Assembly: GCA_021820525.1 (NCBI GenBank)
Contig: JAKADM010000008.1
Coordinates: forward strand, 1-49,584
Source of the DNA: Thermoplasmata archaeon
GTDB lineage: Archaea; Thermoplasmatota; Thermoplasmata; Thermoplasmatales; Thermoplasmataceae
Length of the DNA: 49,584 bases
Direction: 5' to 3'
In this document: in pieces, positions 7,910 through 16,713 of the stretch
How the letters are laid out: every line of letters begins with the position of its first letter
Position numbering within the stretch: the stretch's first letter is position 1
The notes under the pieces: generated by a model
Told to the model about the DNA's origin: nothing
The model's input: the letters and a program-made list of their open reading frames with translations, nothing else
Database searches by the model: none
Made by a program: the position numbers and the translations under genes

Positions 7910-8662
7910 TCATTTTGTGAAAATATTCTCCTTCTTTTCATCATACATTTCCTTTATTATTTTAATCTGCTTTTCTATCACTGTGTCAAAGTCATAACTT
8001 ATGGCAGCAAAATAATTGGCCAGTATGTTCCCGCTTATTCCATATTTCGAGCTTATTTGGTCCACCAGTTCTTTCTTTTCCCATTCTTCAACCTCAAATT
8101 TACCCTCAATTGATCTTTCCAGGCCACTGTCTTTTTTCATTGCCGTGACTGCGTAAATACTGTACAGGTCAAATATTTTGGAAAACATTTTGGTAACATC
8201 GAAAACAACTCTGAAATCTGTTTCATATATTTTTAATGCATTATTCCCTATTACAAGTGCAAAATCCTCTTCTGAAAGAAGTTCTTCCGCGGCGCTCCTC
8301 TTGCTTCTTATTAATTTCGTCCCTGGATACATTTCGTCCACAATTTCCCTTAAATAGAAAGCTGTTGTTTCAGTTTCCGATGTAACTGCTATGTTCATTC
8401 CAGGATAGGGGTCAAGGCCCCTTGATATTAAAAGATTGGACATTGAATGTATTTTTCCTGTAATGGTCGGTCCATAAACGAGATCCAGTTCATTAATATG
8501 TTTAAAATAGTCCACTATGGAAATCATGGAGTAATCTGTCTGCCCGGAAAGAAGGAGTTTAAGATTTTCCCTGGTTGTACCCCTTCTGATTATGAAATCC
8601 CTCTCCAAATGCTTTGCAAGAGGGTCACTATGTATAAGATTTATCAGGGCAAAGGAATTCAA
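7910..8662 (-). CDS. mqnA: MqnA-like chorismate dehydratase (futalosine menaquinone pathway)
   Basis: A 250-residue protein of the MqnA/MqnD periplasmic-binding-like fold. Residues 29-50 (TTRENLKLLLSGQTDYSMIS, then IVDYFKH) match the MqnA segment that sets up the substrate pocket, and GPTITGKIHSMSNLLISRG matches the next strand region. MqnA dehydrates chorismate to 3-enolpyruvylbenzoate, the first step of the futalosine route. The start overlaps the end of mqnE by four bases, so they form one operon. MqnD is the alternative assignment, but length and N-terminal pattern favour MqnA. Confidence 0.75.
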   Translation of the reverse strand: MNSFALINLIHSDPLAKHLERDFIIRRGTTRENLKLLLSGQTDYSMISIVDYFKHINELDLVYGPTITGKIHSMSNLLISRGLDPYPGMNIAVTSETETTAFYLREIVDEMYPGTKLIRSKRSAAEELLSEEDFALVIGNNALKIYETDFRVVFDVTKMFSKIFDLYSIYAVTAMKKDSGLERSIEGKFEVEEWEKKELVDQISSKYGISGNILANYFAAISYDFDTVIEKQIKIIKEMYDEKKENIFTK

Positions 8663-9768
8663 AAGTATCCCCTGATATTGTAAAATGTGTCCCTCTTGGC
8701 AGGAACCTTGCCGATCTCATTGATCATTGCGCTGAGTTCTTCCACTGTTGTCTGTTCCCTTCTGTTTGTTGCTCCAAATATTTTTTCGCTTGCAGCCGTA
8801 CCCACAAGGTCGTTTCCTCCACCTGTGAGTGCCATCTGGGCGATGCCCTTTCCCATAGCTACCCAGTAAACGCTGATATTTTTAATATGATGTCCCATTA
8901 GGATTCTGGCAAGGGCAATGACTTTCAGATCCTTCTCACCGGAAGATGGACCATTAACTTTCCCCATTTTTAAGAGAGGTGTATTCTCAGGGCTATATTT
9001 TAAAGGAATAAAGGAAAGAAAACCGGGAACCTCCGCCTCAAGATCTCTCAATCTGAGCATGTGATCTATAATATGTTCCCATTTTTCAACGTGACCATAT
9101 GTCATGGTGGAATTTCCCTTTATACCCATAGAATGAATTATCTTTGCATCTTCGAGCCATTTTTCACCACTTATCTTCTCAGGTGTTGTAATGATTTTTC
9201 TTACCTCAGCATCAAATATTTCCGCACCACCACCGGTGTGCGCTTCCATTCCAGCATCATGGAATCTCTGCACCGTTTCCCTTAAGGAGTTGCCTGTGGT
9301 TCTCGCAATAAAATCTATCTCAGGTATGGTCAAAGCCTTCAGTGTGCTTTCAGGCATATATTTTTTAACCGTTGAGAAAAGGTTTTCATAATATTCTATG
9401 GGCAGATAGGGGTTGAATCCACCCACAATGTGAATCTCTGTTGGATTATACATTTTAGCCTTTTCAAGTTCCTTTTTCACATCCTCTATGCTCAGTTCGT
9501 AGCCTCTGTCAGTCTTCCCTCTTATCTTTGCCGGAACATAAAAGGCGCATATGGGGCAGCTTGCAGCACAATAGTTGCTGTAATTAATATTATATGAAAC
9601 TGCAAAGGTCACTCTGTTTCCTATCTCATAATCCGTGAGCGAATCTGCAAGGGCCATTAATTCGTGAACATTCATGGTCTCGAGCATTTCCTTTGCCTCT
9701 TCCACAGTAAACCTGTGGCTAGATATGCTGAGATCTTTCCAGTAATCTGTTGAATATGAGTTAAACAT
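8659..9768 (-). CDS. mqnE: Aminofutalosine synthase MqnE (radical SAM)
   Basis: A 369-residue radical SAM enzyme. The cluster motif CAASCPICAFY (CxxxCxxC) is at about residues 67-74, followed by VGGFNPYLP and the GGGAEIFDAEVRKI segment typical of MqnE. MqnE joins 3-enolpyruvylbenzoate to SAM to make aminofutalosine. It overlaps mqnA by four bases on its 3' side. It is paralogous to the mqnC gene at 10163 on the other strand; TGGGAEIF and FLSFIPLKYSPENT set it apart from MqnC. Confidence 0.85.
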   Translation of the reverse strand: MFNSYSTDYWKDLSISSHRFTVEEAKEMLETMNVHELMALADSLTDYEIGNRVTFAVSYNINYSNYCAASCPICAFYVPAKIRGKTDRGYELSIEDVKKELEKAKMYNPTEIHIVGGFNPYLPIEYYENLFSTVKKYMPESTLKALTIPEIDFIARTTGNSLRETVQRFHDAGMEAHTGGGAEIFDAEVRKIITTPEKISGEKWLEDAKIIHSMGIKGNSTMTYGHVEKWEHIIDHMLRLRDLEAEVPGFLSFIPLKYSPENTPLLKMGKVNGPSSGEKDLKVIALARILMGHHIKNISVYWVAMGKGIAQMALTGGGNDLVGTAASEKIFGATNRREQTTVEELSAMINEIGKVPAKRDTFYNIRGYF

Positions 9769-10162
9769 GATTAAGACATGTCCCCTTCAATTATAACGTT
9801 TTTTTAAAATTTTTTTTGCATTATTTTTAGGTTTCAACATAAGTATAAAAAATACTGAATTTTATTATTAATTTTTAATTCCTCCAACTTCGGTGCGGGT
9901 AGCTTTGGTTAGAATATATACCACAAACGCTCAAATATGTTATTGGGTTGTGTAGAAAAAGATTGTTAGCACAGGAATTTCAAACATTTTATTCCAAATC
10001 CCCTGTTATCTCAGATGTTTTGATTGTCGTTGCTATTTGAACCTTCGTGAAAATGTGATGATCCTAATTTTTCTTTTTTTCCCATATCTATTCCCGGATA
10101 AATGTCATAATATAAAGAAAATAATAACAATTCTTTATCTATTAACATAGAATCGGTATATT
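9769..10162. other. 394-bp divergent gap between mqnE and mqnC
   Basis: No gene is supported. The gap separates divergent menaquinone genes and must hold both promoters: AT-rich tracts lie at 9800-9870 (mqnE side) and 10110-10150 (mqnC side). An imperfect inverted repeat (ACAGGAATTT with AAATCCCCTGT, about 9972-10013) is present but weak. Confidence 0.4.
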
Positions 10163-11272
10163 ATGATGCTAAACGTGAGTGACCCCATGATTGATATTCT
10201 TGAAAAAGCCAGAACCGGTGGGGAAATAAGCAGGGATGAAATTGCATTCATGTATAATGAGGTCGATATAAAGAAACTTGGTTATGCAGCCAGAATATTG
10301 ACCGATAAGATCACGGGAAGGCAGGTAAGCTTTGTATCTAATATGATCTTAAATTACACAAATATATGCAATGTGAGATGCAATTTCTGTGCCTTTTACA
10401 GGACAGGGAATGAGGAAGATTCATATACCATGACTGCTGAGCAGGTTGTTGAAAGGCTCAGGCAGTTTCATTCCGCCTATGGCATAAGGCAGCTGCTGAT
10501 TCAGGGCGGAGTAAATCCAGATCTCCCTCTGGAATACTATACAGATCTATTCAGAAAGATTAAAAGAGAATTTCCAGAAATCGGGATAAATGGGCTTTCC
10601 ACATCAGAAATATCCTTTATTGCCAGAAAGGAAAAGACCAGCCTCAGGGACGTATTGGAATCCCTCAGGGAAAGCGGCCTTGAAACAATTCCCGGTGCAG
10701 GGGCAGAAATATTTTCAGCAGATGTTAGAAAGGTTCTTGGAAGACCCGTAAATAGCGGCGAGCAGTGGTTAAATGTGATGGAAACTGCCCACAGCATGGG
10801 CATAAAGACAAGCGCCACAATGATGTTTGGCCATGTTGAAAATGCCTATCACAGGGCAGATCATCTTCTTTCTATTCTTGAGCTACAGAAGAAATATCAT
10901 GGATTTCTATCCTTCACACCCTGGAACTTTGAGCCAGGAAACACAAAGCTTGAAAGGGATGGCCTTGTTAACAGAAGGGTTGGGGGTGAAGAGGTTCTTA
11001 GAAATATAGCCATATCAAGAATTGTTTTCAACAGGGAATTGCCCATAATACAGTCATCATGGCTGACCAACGGTGTTGAAATGGGTCAGATGTCCATATA
11101 TTTTGGTGCAAACGATTGGGGTGGAACAATATATGATGAGAAGGTTATTCCTGCCACAGGAAAGATGGTGGGGAACCTGAGAAAGGAAACCATCATAAGG
11201 GCACTTAAGGGGATCGGAATGGTTCCTGTGGAAAGGGACAATGCATATAAAATAATCAAAACCTATGTGTGA
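10163..11272 (+). CDS. mqnC: Cyclic dehypoxanthinyl futalosine synthase MqnC (radical SAM)
   Basis: A 369-residue radical SAM enzyme. The motif CNVRCNFCAFY (CxxxCxxC) lies at about residues 69-76, followed by LIQGGVNPDLPLEYY, PGAGAEIF and the MqnC-type SFTPWNFEPGNTKL, then SSWLTNGVEMGQ and FGANDWGGT. MqnC cyclises dehypoxanthinyl futalosine to the spiro intermediate in menaquinone synthesis. It overlaps truD by four bases. MqnB and MqnD are not in the window, so the pathway is dispersed. Confidence 0.88.
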   Translation: MMLNVSDPMIDILEKARTGGEISRDEIAFMYNEVDIKKLGYAARILTDKITGRQVSFVSNMILNYTNICNVRCNFCAFYRTGNEEDSYTMTAEQVVERLRQFHSAYGIRQLLIQGGVNPDLPLEYYTDLFRKIKREFPEIGINGLSTSEISFIARKEKTSLRDVLESLRESGLETIPGAGAEIFSADVRKVLGRPVNSGEQWLNVMETAHSMGIKTSATMMFGHVENAYHRADHLLSILELQKKYHGFLSFTPWNFEPGNTKLERDGLVNRRVGGEEVLRNIAISRIVFNRELPIIQSSWLTNGVEMGQMSIYFGANDWGGTIYDEKVIPATGKMVGNLRKETIIRALKGIGMVPVERDNAYKIIKTYV

Positions 11273-12471
11273 AAATGGAAGCATATAAAATAAAGATGGA
11301 ACCCGGTGATTTCCAGGTTTTCGAAATATCTGAAAGAATTTCGGAAAATCCATCGGGACCTTACACCGTTTTAAAAATAAGGTTAAATAACTGGGAAACA
11401 AATCATTTCGTTTCCTATCTTGCCAGATATCTTGGAATCAGCAGAAAGAGAATAACATATGCGGGAACAAAGGATAAGAGGGCTCTAACTGAGCAATATT
11501 TCTGCATAAATGCCGAAAGAATACCGGAAAGAATCAATATAAGGGACTGCGAGGTTGTTGAAAGGTTTAAAACTGACAGGCTTCTCAATCTTGGCGATCT
11601 TACAGGAAACAGGTTCAGCATAAAGGTTGAAACTGGAATAGAAGTTGAAAAAATAAGAGAATCATTTATGTCAATATTAAATTCCGGAGGATTCTGGAAC
11701 TATTTTGGGATTCAAAGGTTTGGGAGCATCCGGTATAATACCCATATTGTAGGGGAAAAACTTGTGAAGGAGGGCTTTGAATCTGCCGTAAAGGAATATT
11801 TAGCAGATCCTTCCATTGACACAGATGATTACCGCATGAATCTTTACAGGGACTGGAACTTTTCTAGGGGTGTGAAAGAATTCCCGGAGCATCTTCAGTT
11901 TGAAAGGGCAATGATGTATGAACTCCTGGCGGGAAAAGGTTATGGCGAAGCCCTTGAGGCAATTCCAAGAAGCCTCAGGATCATGTTTGTGCATGCATAT
12001 CAGTCCATACTCTTTAACAGAATTTTGGATGAAAGAAAGAAGATTTTGGGCAATCCCTTATCCGTGGAAATTGGGGATTTCGTATCGCCTGTGGACACAT
12101 ACTGGAATATGGATGAAAATAGAATAATAGAAGTGGATTCTTTCAACATTCAGAGGATCAGGAAAATGTCAGAGGATGGAAAGGTGGTTGCTTTGGCACC
12201 GCTAATTGGAACAAATACCTCTCAGCAAAAGGGTATTTCAGGAGAGATTTTAAATTCCATAATGGAAAGGGAGGGCATAGAATTCAAATCTTTCAATATT
12301 CAGGGCAAACCAGATCTGAGCTCAACTGGAAATTATCGGGGTATAAGATTTATTCCGATTGATTTTCAAATCTCTGACAAAAAAGTTGTAAAATTCTCAC
12401 TCGGAAGGGGAATTTACGCCACAGTCGTTCTTGATCAAATTTTTGAAAAATTAAAGTCAGGTTTAAATTAA
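11269..12471 (+). CDS. truD: tRNA pseudouridine(13) synthase TruD
   Basis: A 400-residue TruD-family pseudouridine synthase, which isomerises U13 in tRNA. The signature RKRITYAGTKDKRALTEQYF at about residues 59-78 carries the catalytic Asp and the K-D-K motif. The inserted TRUD domain follows (FWNYFGIQRFGSIRYNTH, near residue 145). The start is GTG at 11269, overlapping the mqnC stop; an ATG two codons later is possible. The 3' end overlaps the convergent tbp gene by nine bases. Confidence 0.92.
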   Translation: MKMEAYKIKMEPGDFQVFEISERISENPSGPYTVLKIRLNNWETNHFVSYLARYLGISRKRITYAGTKDKRALTEQYFCINAERIPERINIRDCEVVERFKTDRLLNLGDLTGNRFSIKVETGIEVEKIRESFMSILNSGGFWNYFGIQRFGSIRYNTHIVGEKLVKEGFESAVKEYLADPSIDTDDYRMNLYRDWNFSRGVKEFPEHLQFERAMMYELLAGKGYGEALEAIPRSLRIMFVHAYQSILFNRILDERKKILGNPLSVEIGDFVSPVDTYWNMDENRIIEVDSFNIQRIRKMSEDGKVVALAPLIGTNTSQQKGISGEILNSIMEREGIEFKSFNIQGKPDLSSTGNYRGIRFIPIDFQISDKKVVKFSLGRGIYATVVLDQIFEKLKSGLN

Positions 12472-13017
12472 CCCCACTTTCTGAAGTTCCTTTTTAACCT
12501 TGATTACCGCCTGCTCTATTTCGCTCTCTTCCTTGGCTCCTGTGCACACAACCTTTCCTGAACCGAAAAGAAGAAGGACTACCTTTGGCTCTTCCACTCT
12601 GTATACAAGTCCAGGGAACTGCTCCGGCTCATATTCAACATTTTCAAGACCAAGAGACATTGCAATCTGGGTGAGGTTGAGGTCAGATTCAAGATCATAC
12701 ACAGCAACTATGTTCTGTACAACAATGTCCGGATTGTCATAGACTTCAATCCCTGCCTTCTTAAGTTTTCCTATGATTGTCTGAATGGTAAGCCTTACAT
12801 TTGCGAGGTTTTTGGCACCTGTACAGTTAACTTTTCCGCTTCTGAAAATAAGTACAGCTGTCTTGGGTTCATGCAACCTGTAAATCAACCCTGGAAACTG
12901 CTCAGGCTCATATTCAGATCCTTCCAGGGCAAGGGCAATCTTGCTCAGATCGAGGTGCTCAGCCAGTGATGTTGATGCGACTATGTTTTCTATGTTGATT
13001 TTTTCTCTCTCACTCAT
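12463..13017 (-). CDS. tbp: TATA-box binding protein
   Basis: A 184-residue archaeal TBP, the general factor that binds the TATA box and recruits TFB and RNA polymerase. It is two repeats of about 90 residues: repeat 1 has EPEQFPGLIYRL, ALIF-like strand and SGKVNCTGAK; repeat 2 has EPEQFPGLVYRV, LLLFGSGKVVCTGAK. ATG 13017 (MSEREKINIEN) is chosen over an upstream TTG because a TATA box lies about 31 nt ahead of it. Confidence 0.96.
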   Translation of the reverse strand: MSEREKINIENIVASTSLAEHLDLSKIALALEGSEYEPEQFPGLIYRLHEPKTAVLIFRSGKVNCTGAKNLANVRLTIQTIIGKLKKAGIEVYDNPDIVVQNIVAVYDLESDLNLTQIAMSLGLENVEYEPEQFPGLVYRVEEPKVVLLLFGSGKVVCTGAKEESEIEQAVIKVKKELQKVGLI

Positions 13018-13042
13018 AAAAACCAATATGGCTATATTTAAA

Positions 13043-13053
13043 CTATATATAAA
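13043..13053 (-). promoter_or_regulatory. TATA box of tbp
   Basis: On the minus strand TTTATATATAG lies about 31 nt before the tbp start, predicting a transcript with a very short or no leader. Confidence 0.65.
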
Positions 13054-13154
13054 GGCTACAGTTTTAAGAACTCATGGCTCTGTGGATCTCATATGTAATT
13101 CCAATGGGATATGAGGAAAAAATTACGCTATAAAAAATTTTAATTTTGACATAA

Positions 13155-13451
13155 TCACATGTTCAGTGCTTCCCTTGCCTCATCTGACATCATATCAGGT
13201 TTCCAGGGTGGCTCCCATACAAGTTCCACATCGGCCATTTCCACTCCCGGCATATTTTCGACTATTTTCTGAACCTCTGAAAGTATCCAGGGTGTTACCG
13301 GGCAGGTTGGGGCTGTCATGGTCATCTTAATGTAAACCTTATCTCCATCTATCTGAACATCGTAAATTAGTCCGAGGTTGACAACATCCATTCCTATTTC
13401 GGGATCCTCTACAATCTTGAGCTCTTCCAGAATCTCCTCTTTTGTTACCAT
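13155..13451 (-). CDS. MIP18/SufT-like (DUF59) Fe-S assembly protein
   Basis: A 98-residue protein of the DUF59/MIP18 family. It shows VEDPEIGMDVVNLGLIYDV at residues 16-34 and the TAPTCPVTPWI segment near residue 47 with the conserved Cys. Stand-alone members assist maturation or transfer of iron-sulfur clusters. Length is normal for single-domain members. No Suf or Apd genes are adjacent. Radical SAM and Fe-S proteins encoded nearby (MqnC, MqnE, ABCE1) are the kind of clients it might serve, which is inference. Confidence 0.88.
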   Translation of the reverse strand: MVTKEEILEELKIVEDPEIGMDVVNLGLIYDVQIDGDKVYIKMTMTAPTCPVTPWILSEVQKIVENMPGVEMADVELVWEPPWKPDMMSDEAREALNM

Positions 13452-13620
13452 GATTATCGTTTTAACATTTCAAACAGGTTTATATGTCTATTGTTTCTGA
13501 CCATACACATCCTGAACATATCCCTTACTAATTTTATATTCACCCTTAATGGGCATAAAAAATTTACCGAAAAAATCATACAGATAAAATTTTTATTTCC
13601 CATTAACATGTTCTCATGCA

Positions 13621-13926
13621 ATGTTTTATAAATTCAGATCCTTCTCTTCAGGGCATATATTCCATCCTCTGATCCATGGTTTTCAAATATTTTCATTGCA
13701 TACGCACAGATATACAATACCTGGAAAAATGGTGTGGACAATGCCTTTGAATCAAGTTGGTGCCACCACATTCCAGGGTATGCCAGGAAGATTTTTTATC
13801 CCCACAGGACCGGGAATATTGAATTTATCCTTTGCATTCATGTACGTAATTGCCTATTTCCTGTGTGTATCTTTTCTCGTATTGTGGCTCCTGGCCTCAA
13901 TCATAGAAATGTTCAGGCAGAAGTAG
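13621..13926 (+). CDS. Possible small protein with a C-terminal membrane helix
   Basis: A 101-codon frame whose last 35 residues form one strong hydrophobic helix (LSFAFMYVIAYFLCVSFLVL and on) ending in MFRQK. An AT-rich TATA-like element (TAAAATTTTTATTT) lies about 28 nt before ATG 13621; an internal ATG at 13729 gives a 65-residue version. The N-terminal 36 residues are rich in His and Phe and may be untranslated. The gene ends four bases before a convergent gene. No family is recognised and it may not be real. Confidence 0.35.
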   Translation: MFYKFRSFSSGHIFHPLIHGFQIFSLHTHRYTIPGKMVWTMPLNQVGATTFQGMPGRFFIPTGPGILNLSFAFMYVIAYFLCVSFLVLWLLASIIEMFRQK

Positions 13927-13930
13927 TCTT

Positions 13931-14860
13931 TCACGGCTTTTCCTTGAAGTAATCCATATTTTCATATTTCCACGGCACCTTCCTGGGAAACATTGCAGAA
14001 TCCAGTGATTGGAATGCCATCTCCATGATTCTTTCATTTCCAATGAAAGAACCCATCTCCTGGTTTACCCTAAAATTCCTGATGAGGGCATCGTGAACCG
14101 ATTCAGGAATCATTATGGAAGAACTTTCGCCAATTGTAAATGTCCCGTACCTGTCAAGGGAGAGGCACCTCAGGAGAGACATATTTGTTCCTGTAATCCT
14201 GTGGTAAAAGACTGTCAACTCAAATTTGAAAGAATAGTCCCTGTCCATGAGGCAATCTTCCACTCTGGAAGAATCATCAATATTTTCAATAAACTCTGTC
14301 TGAATCATATTTGTTTGGAAAAAAGATTGGAAAATGTTATTTAATTTAAGGTCCGTGGGATATAAATTGGTGCAGACACCAATCCTGATGGGTTTTTTTC
14401 TCACACCCTCCTCATCAATCTCTCCATTTTCGATTCTCCTTGAACTTATGGGAAAATAATCCTGTGCAATCTCAAGGTCAACAGTTATGATTTCCATATT
14501 ATCGAGGCCATTTTTTCTCCTTTTTTCATTTATGATCTTTCCATTTTTTTCCGTCTCCCTGGAAACAACTATTGCCCTGTACTGTGGATTTGTTGTGGAA
14601 TCGCCTGTATTATCTCTCAATTCCTTAATTTCATATCTGCAATTGATCCTGTCCAAAAAATCCATGATAGGCTTTTTTCTTCTTTCGAAATCTGGAAAGT
14701 TATAATTTTTTGTCCTTTTGCCATAATCGTCCGATGTAAGGCCTATGATAAGGTAATTCCCAGTATCTGCGGCAGCCTGCAGAAGTTTTCTGTGCCCTTT
14801 ATGGAAATGGCCGAAGGAACCGGCGACTATGGTTATGTTTCTATCTTCCAAGGTGTTCAT
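13931..14860 (-). CDS. CoaD-like phosphopantetheine adenylyltransferase fused to a second domain
   Basis: A 309-residue two-domain protein. Residues 1-150 are an archaeal CoaD-type nucleotidyltransferase: GSFGHFHKGHRKLL carries the HxGH motif and ISSRRI is the late signature. This step adenylates 4'-phosphopantetheine in CoA synthesis. The C-terminal 150 residues (IGVCTNLYPTDLKL, CLSLDRYGTFTIGESSSIMIP) resemble a diverged DUF84 inosine/xanthosine triphosphatase; that is less certain. The start overlaps the upstream aminotransferase by 20 nt, so they are coupled. Confidence 0.8.
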   Translation of the reverse strand: MNTLEDRNITIVAGSFGHFHKGHRKLLQAAADTGNYLIIGLTSDDYGKRTKNYNFPDFERRKKPIMDFLDRINCRYEIKELRDNTGDSTTNPQYRAIVVSRETEKNGKIINEKRRKNGLDNMEIITVDLEIAQDYFPISSRRIENGEIDEEGVRKKPIRIGVCTNLYPTDLKLNNIFQSFFQTNMIQTEFIENIDDSSRVEDCLMDRDYSFKFELTVFYHRITGTNMSLLRCLSLDRYGTFTIGESSSIMIPESVHDALIRNFRVNQEMGSFIGNERIMEMAFQSLDSAMFPRKVPWKYENMDYFKEKP

Positions 14861-16043
14861 TCACCGTTTTCTTAATTCTCTTAATGCCTTCTTCAAGCTG
14901 ATCCGGTGTCCCAAAGGTAAAATTCAGCCTCATACTTTTCTTCTGGCCATTTCTTGTGGTGAATGCCTGCCCACTCACATAGGCAACACCATTTTTAATT
15001 GCCTGGGGTATCATCGCCCTGGTATCAATATCCTCTTTCATTGTGGCCCATACAAACATGCCACCTTCGGGTTCTGACCATTCCGCCATGCCATTCATAT
15101 GATCGTGCAATGCCTGGATCATCCTGTCTCTTTTTACCCTGTATATTCTTTTATTTTCCTCTATTTGCCTGTAAATAATCCCTCTCCTTACATATTCAAG
15201 GGCAACATACTGGGAAAAGGAGTTCGTGGCAAGATCCAGTGCCTGCTTTATCAGGTTGAATTTTTCCATCACCTCGTCAGGCGCTACTGTATATCCCAGT
15301 CTCAGACCAGGAGTCATCACCTTGGAAAACGTTCCAAGATATATGGTATTCTCCCCGCCCTTCATGGCTCTTATGGATTTTATCGGGTTTCCATAATATC
15401 TGAGCTGTCCATATGGGTTATCCTCAACAAGTGGTATTTCATACTTTTCTGAAATCTCAATAAGGTTTTTTCTTCTGTTTTCATCCATTGAATATCCCGT
15501 GGGATTCTGGAACGTTGGAATCACATAGATAAATCTGGGTTTCCTTCCCTCTGACATAAGATACTTGATCTTTTCTTCCAGCTTTTCCACAATCATTCCA
15601 TGTCTGTCTATATCAACACCTTCCATTCTAAGCATATTGGCTGAAAAAGCAGACACTGCACCAACATAGGTTGGTTCCTCCGTAATTATGGTGTCACCAG
15701 GATTGGCAAGAACAACGGCAAGTTCATAAAGCCCCTGCTGGGAACCGGAATTCACAATAATGTTCTTCGACGTTGTCTGAAAACCTTCTGTCTTGAAAAG
15801 CATTTCTGCAATGATCTTTCTTGAATCTTCGTTGCCCAGAGTATTTCCATACTGCAGGGCAAGATCGGCATAATTGTCCATTACGTAATCCATGATCTCT
15901 TCAAGATCCTTTTTAGGAAAAGTCTCAGGGCTTGGCATCCCTCCCCCAAGGGATATCAGTCCAGGGGTTGAGGCCATCTTATTCAGCTCCCTAATCTCAG
16001 AGGGCTTCATGCCCATAAGATTATTTGAAAATGTGAATTTCAT
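14841..16043 (-). CDS. PLP-dependent class I aminotransferase
   Basis: A fold-type I aminotransferase of 400 residues in the LysN / multi-substrate (MocR-like) group. It has ISLGGGMPSPETFP near the N-terminus, the NPTG motif in TFQNPTGYSMDENRR, EDNPYGQLRY with the cofactor Asp, and the PLP lysine in GTFSKVMTPGLRLGY. Substrate could be 2-aminoadipate, aromatic or branched-chain amino acids. ATG 16043 is preferred to a TTG five codons earlier because a TATA-like run (TTTATTTTTTAA, centre near 16069) lies 26 nt upstream. It overlaps the CoaD-like gene. Confidence 0.9.
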   Translation of the reverse strand: MKFTFSNNLMGMKPSEIRELNKMASTPGLISLGGGMPSPETFPKKDLEEIMDYVMDNYADLALQYGNTLGNEDSRKIIAEMLFKTEGFQTTSKNIIVNSGSQQGLYELAVVLANPGDTIITEEPTYVGAVSAFSANMLRMEGVDIDRHGMIVEKLEEKIKYLMSEGRKPRFIYVIPTFQNPTGYSMDENRRKNLIEISEKYEIPLVEDNPYGQLRYYGNPIKSIRAMKGGENTIYLGTFSKVMTPGLRLGYTVAPDEVMEKFNLIKQALDLATNSFSQYVALEYVRRGIIYRQIEENKRIYRVKRDRMIQALHDHMNGMAEWSEPEGGMFVWATMKEDIDTRAMIPQAIKNGVAYVSGQAFTTRNGQKKSMRLNFTFGTPDQLEEGIKRIKKTVNEHLGR

Positions 16044-16194
16044 ATAAGGGAAATCCAAGTTAAAAAATAAACATATGCCTTATTAAATATTCGTACATGG
16101 AGGGTATGATCTTATGAACAATCTATTATATGATCACAATTGCTATTTTTTGCCAGAAGGAAAACTGTTATAATCAAGTAAAAAATCTTGACGC

Positions 16195-16713
16195 ATGATT
16201 TCAAGCCGGTTTATATGGAAGGTAAGCGTAGTTGGTACCTCTGGATCCGGCAAAAGTTCCTTGATTTCAAGAATAGTATATGACAGTGACAGTGGTAGTT
16301 TAGAAAATAGAGGGCTTTTACGAAAGAAGATATCTGTGAACTATAAGGGAAAGACGGTGGAGAACGAATTCATTTTCCAGGAAATAGACGGTTTTATGGA
16401 AAATGAAAAGATAATGTCAGGTTCCAGTGCCATAATTATGGTAACAGATGTTACAAAAACTCTTAACGAAGGCGAGATCAGGAAGTTTGTAAGATTCGTT
16501 TCCATACTTGAGAGAAAACCCTATCTTATTCTGGCAGCAACCAAGATAGACAGAAAATATGAGGCCGTAACATGGCAGGAAGATCTTGAACCTCTTTCTA
16601 ACTCATATAAAATACCTGTCTATATGGTTTCTGCGAAAATGCCTGAAACGGTCAGGAAAATGTTGGAAGATATAGCGCAGACGCTTCTGGAAAGGAAAAA
16701 TGGAAAATTCTAA
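16195..16713 (+). CDS. Small Ras-like GTPase
   Basis: A 172-residue P-loop GTPase. G1 is VVGTSGSGKSSLISR at residues 11-25, a G3-like region lies at FQEIDGF, G4 is AATKIDRK (TKxD variant) and G5 is VSAK. The DxxG of G3 is altered (EIDGF), so hydrolysis may be atypical. Its 3' end overlaps the tRNA-splicing endonuclease gene by 14 nt, so they are co-translated. TATA-like GTTATAATC lies about 24 nt ahead of the start. The cellular role is unknown. Confidence 0.85.
   Translation: MISSRFIWKVSVVGTSGSGKSSLISRIVYDSDSGSLENRGLLRKKISVNYKGKTVENEFIFQEIDGFMENEKIMSGSSAIIMVTDVTKTLNEGEIRKFVRFVSILERKPYLILAATKIDRKYEAVTWQEDLEPLSNSYKIPVYMVSAKMPETVRKMLEDIAQTLLERKNGKF

Noticed and set aside
9972-10013. Imperfect inverted repeat between mqnE and mqnC
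   Set aside because: Contains a bulge and a mismatch with a loop of about 20 nt; not stable enough to support an RNA or operator call.
10050-10110. GTGATGA resembling a C box of a C/D guide RNA
   Set aside because: No CTGA D box lies at the right distance downstream and no flanking stem was seen.
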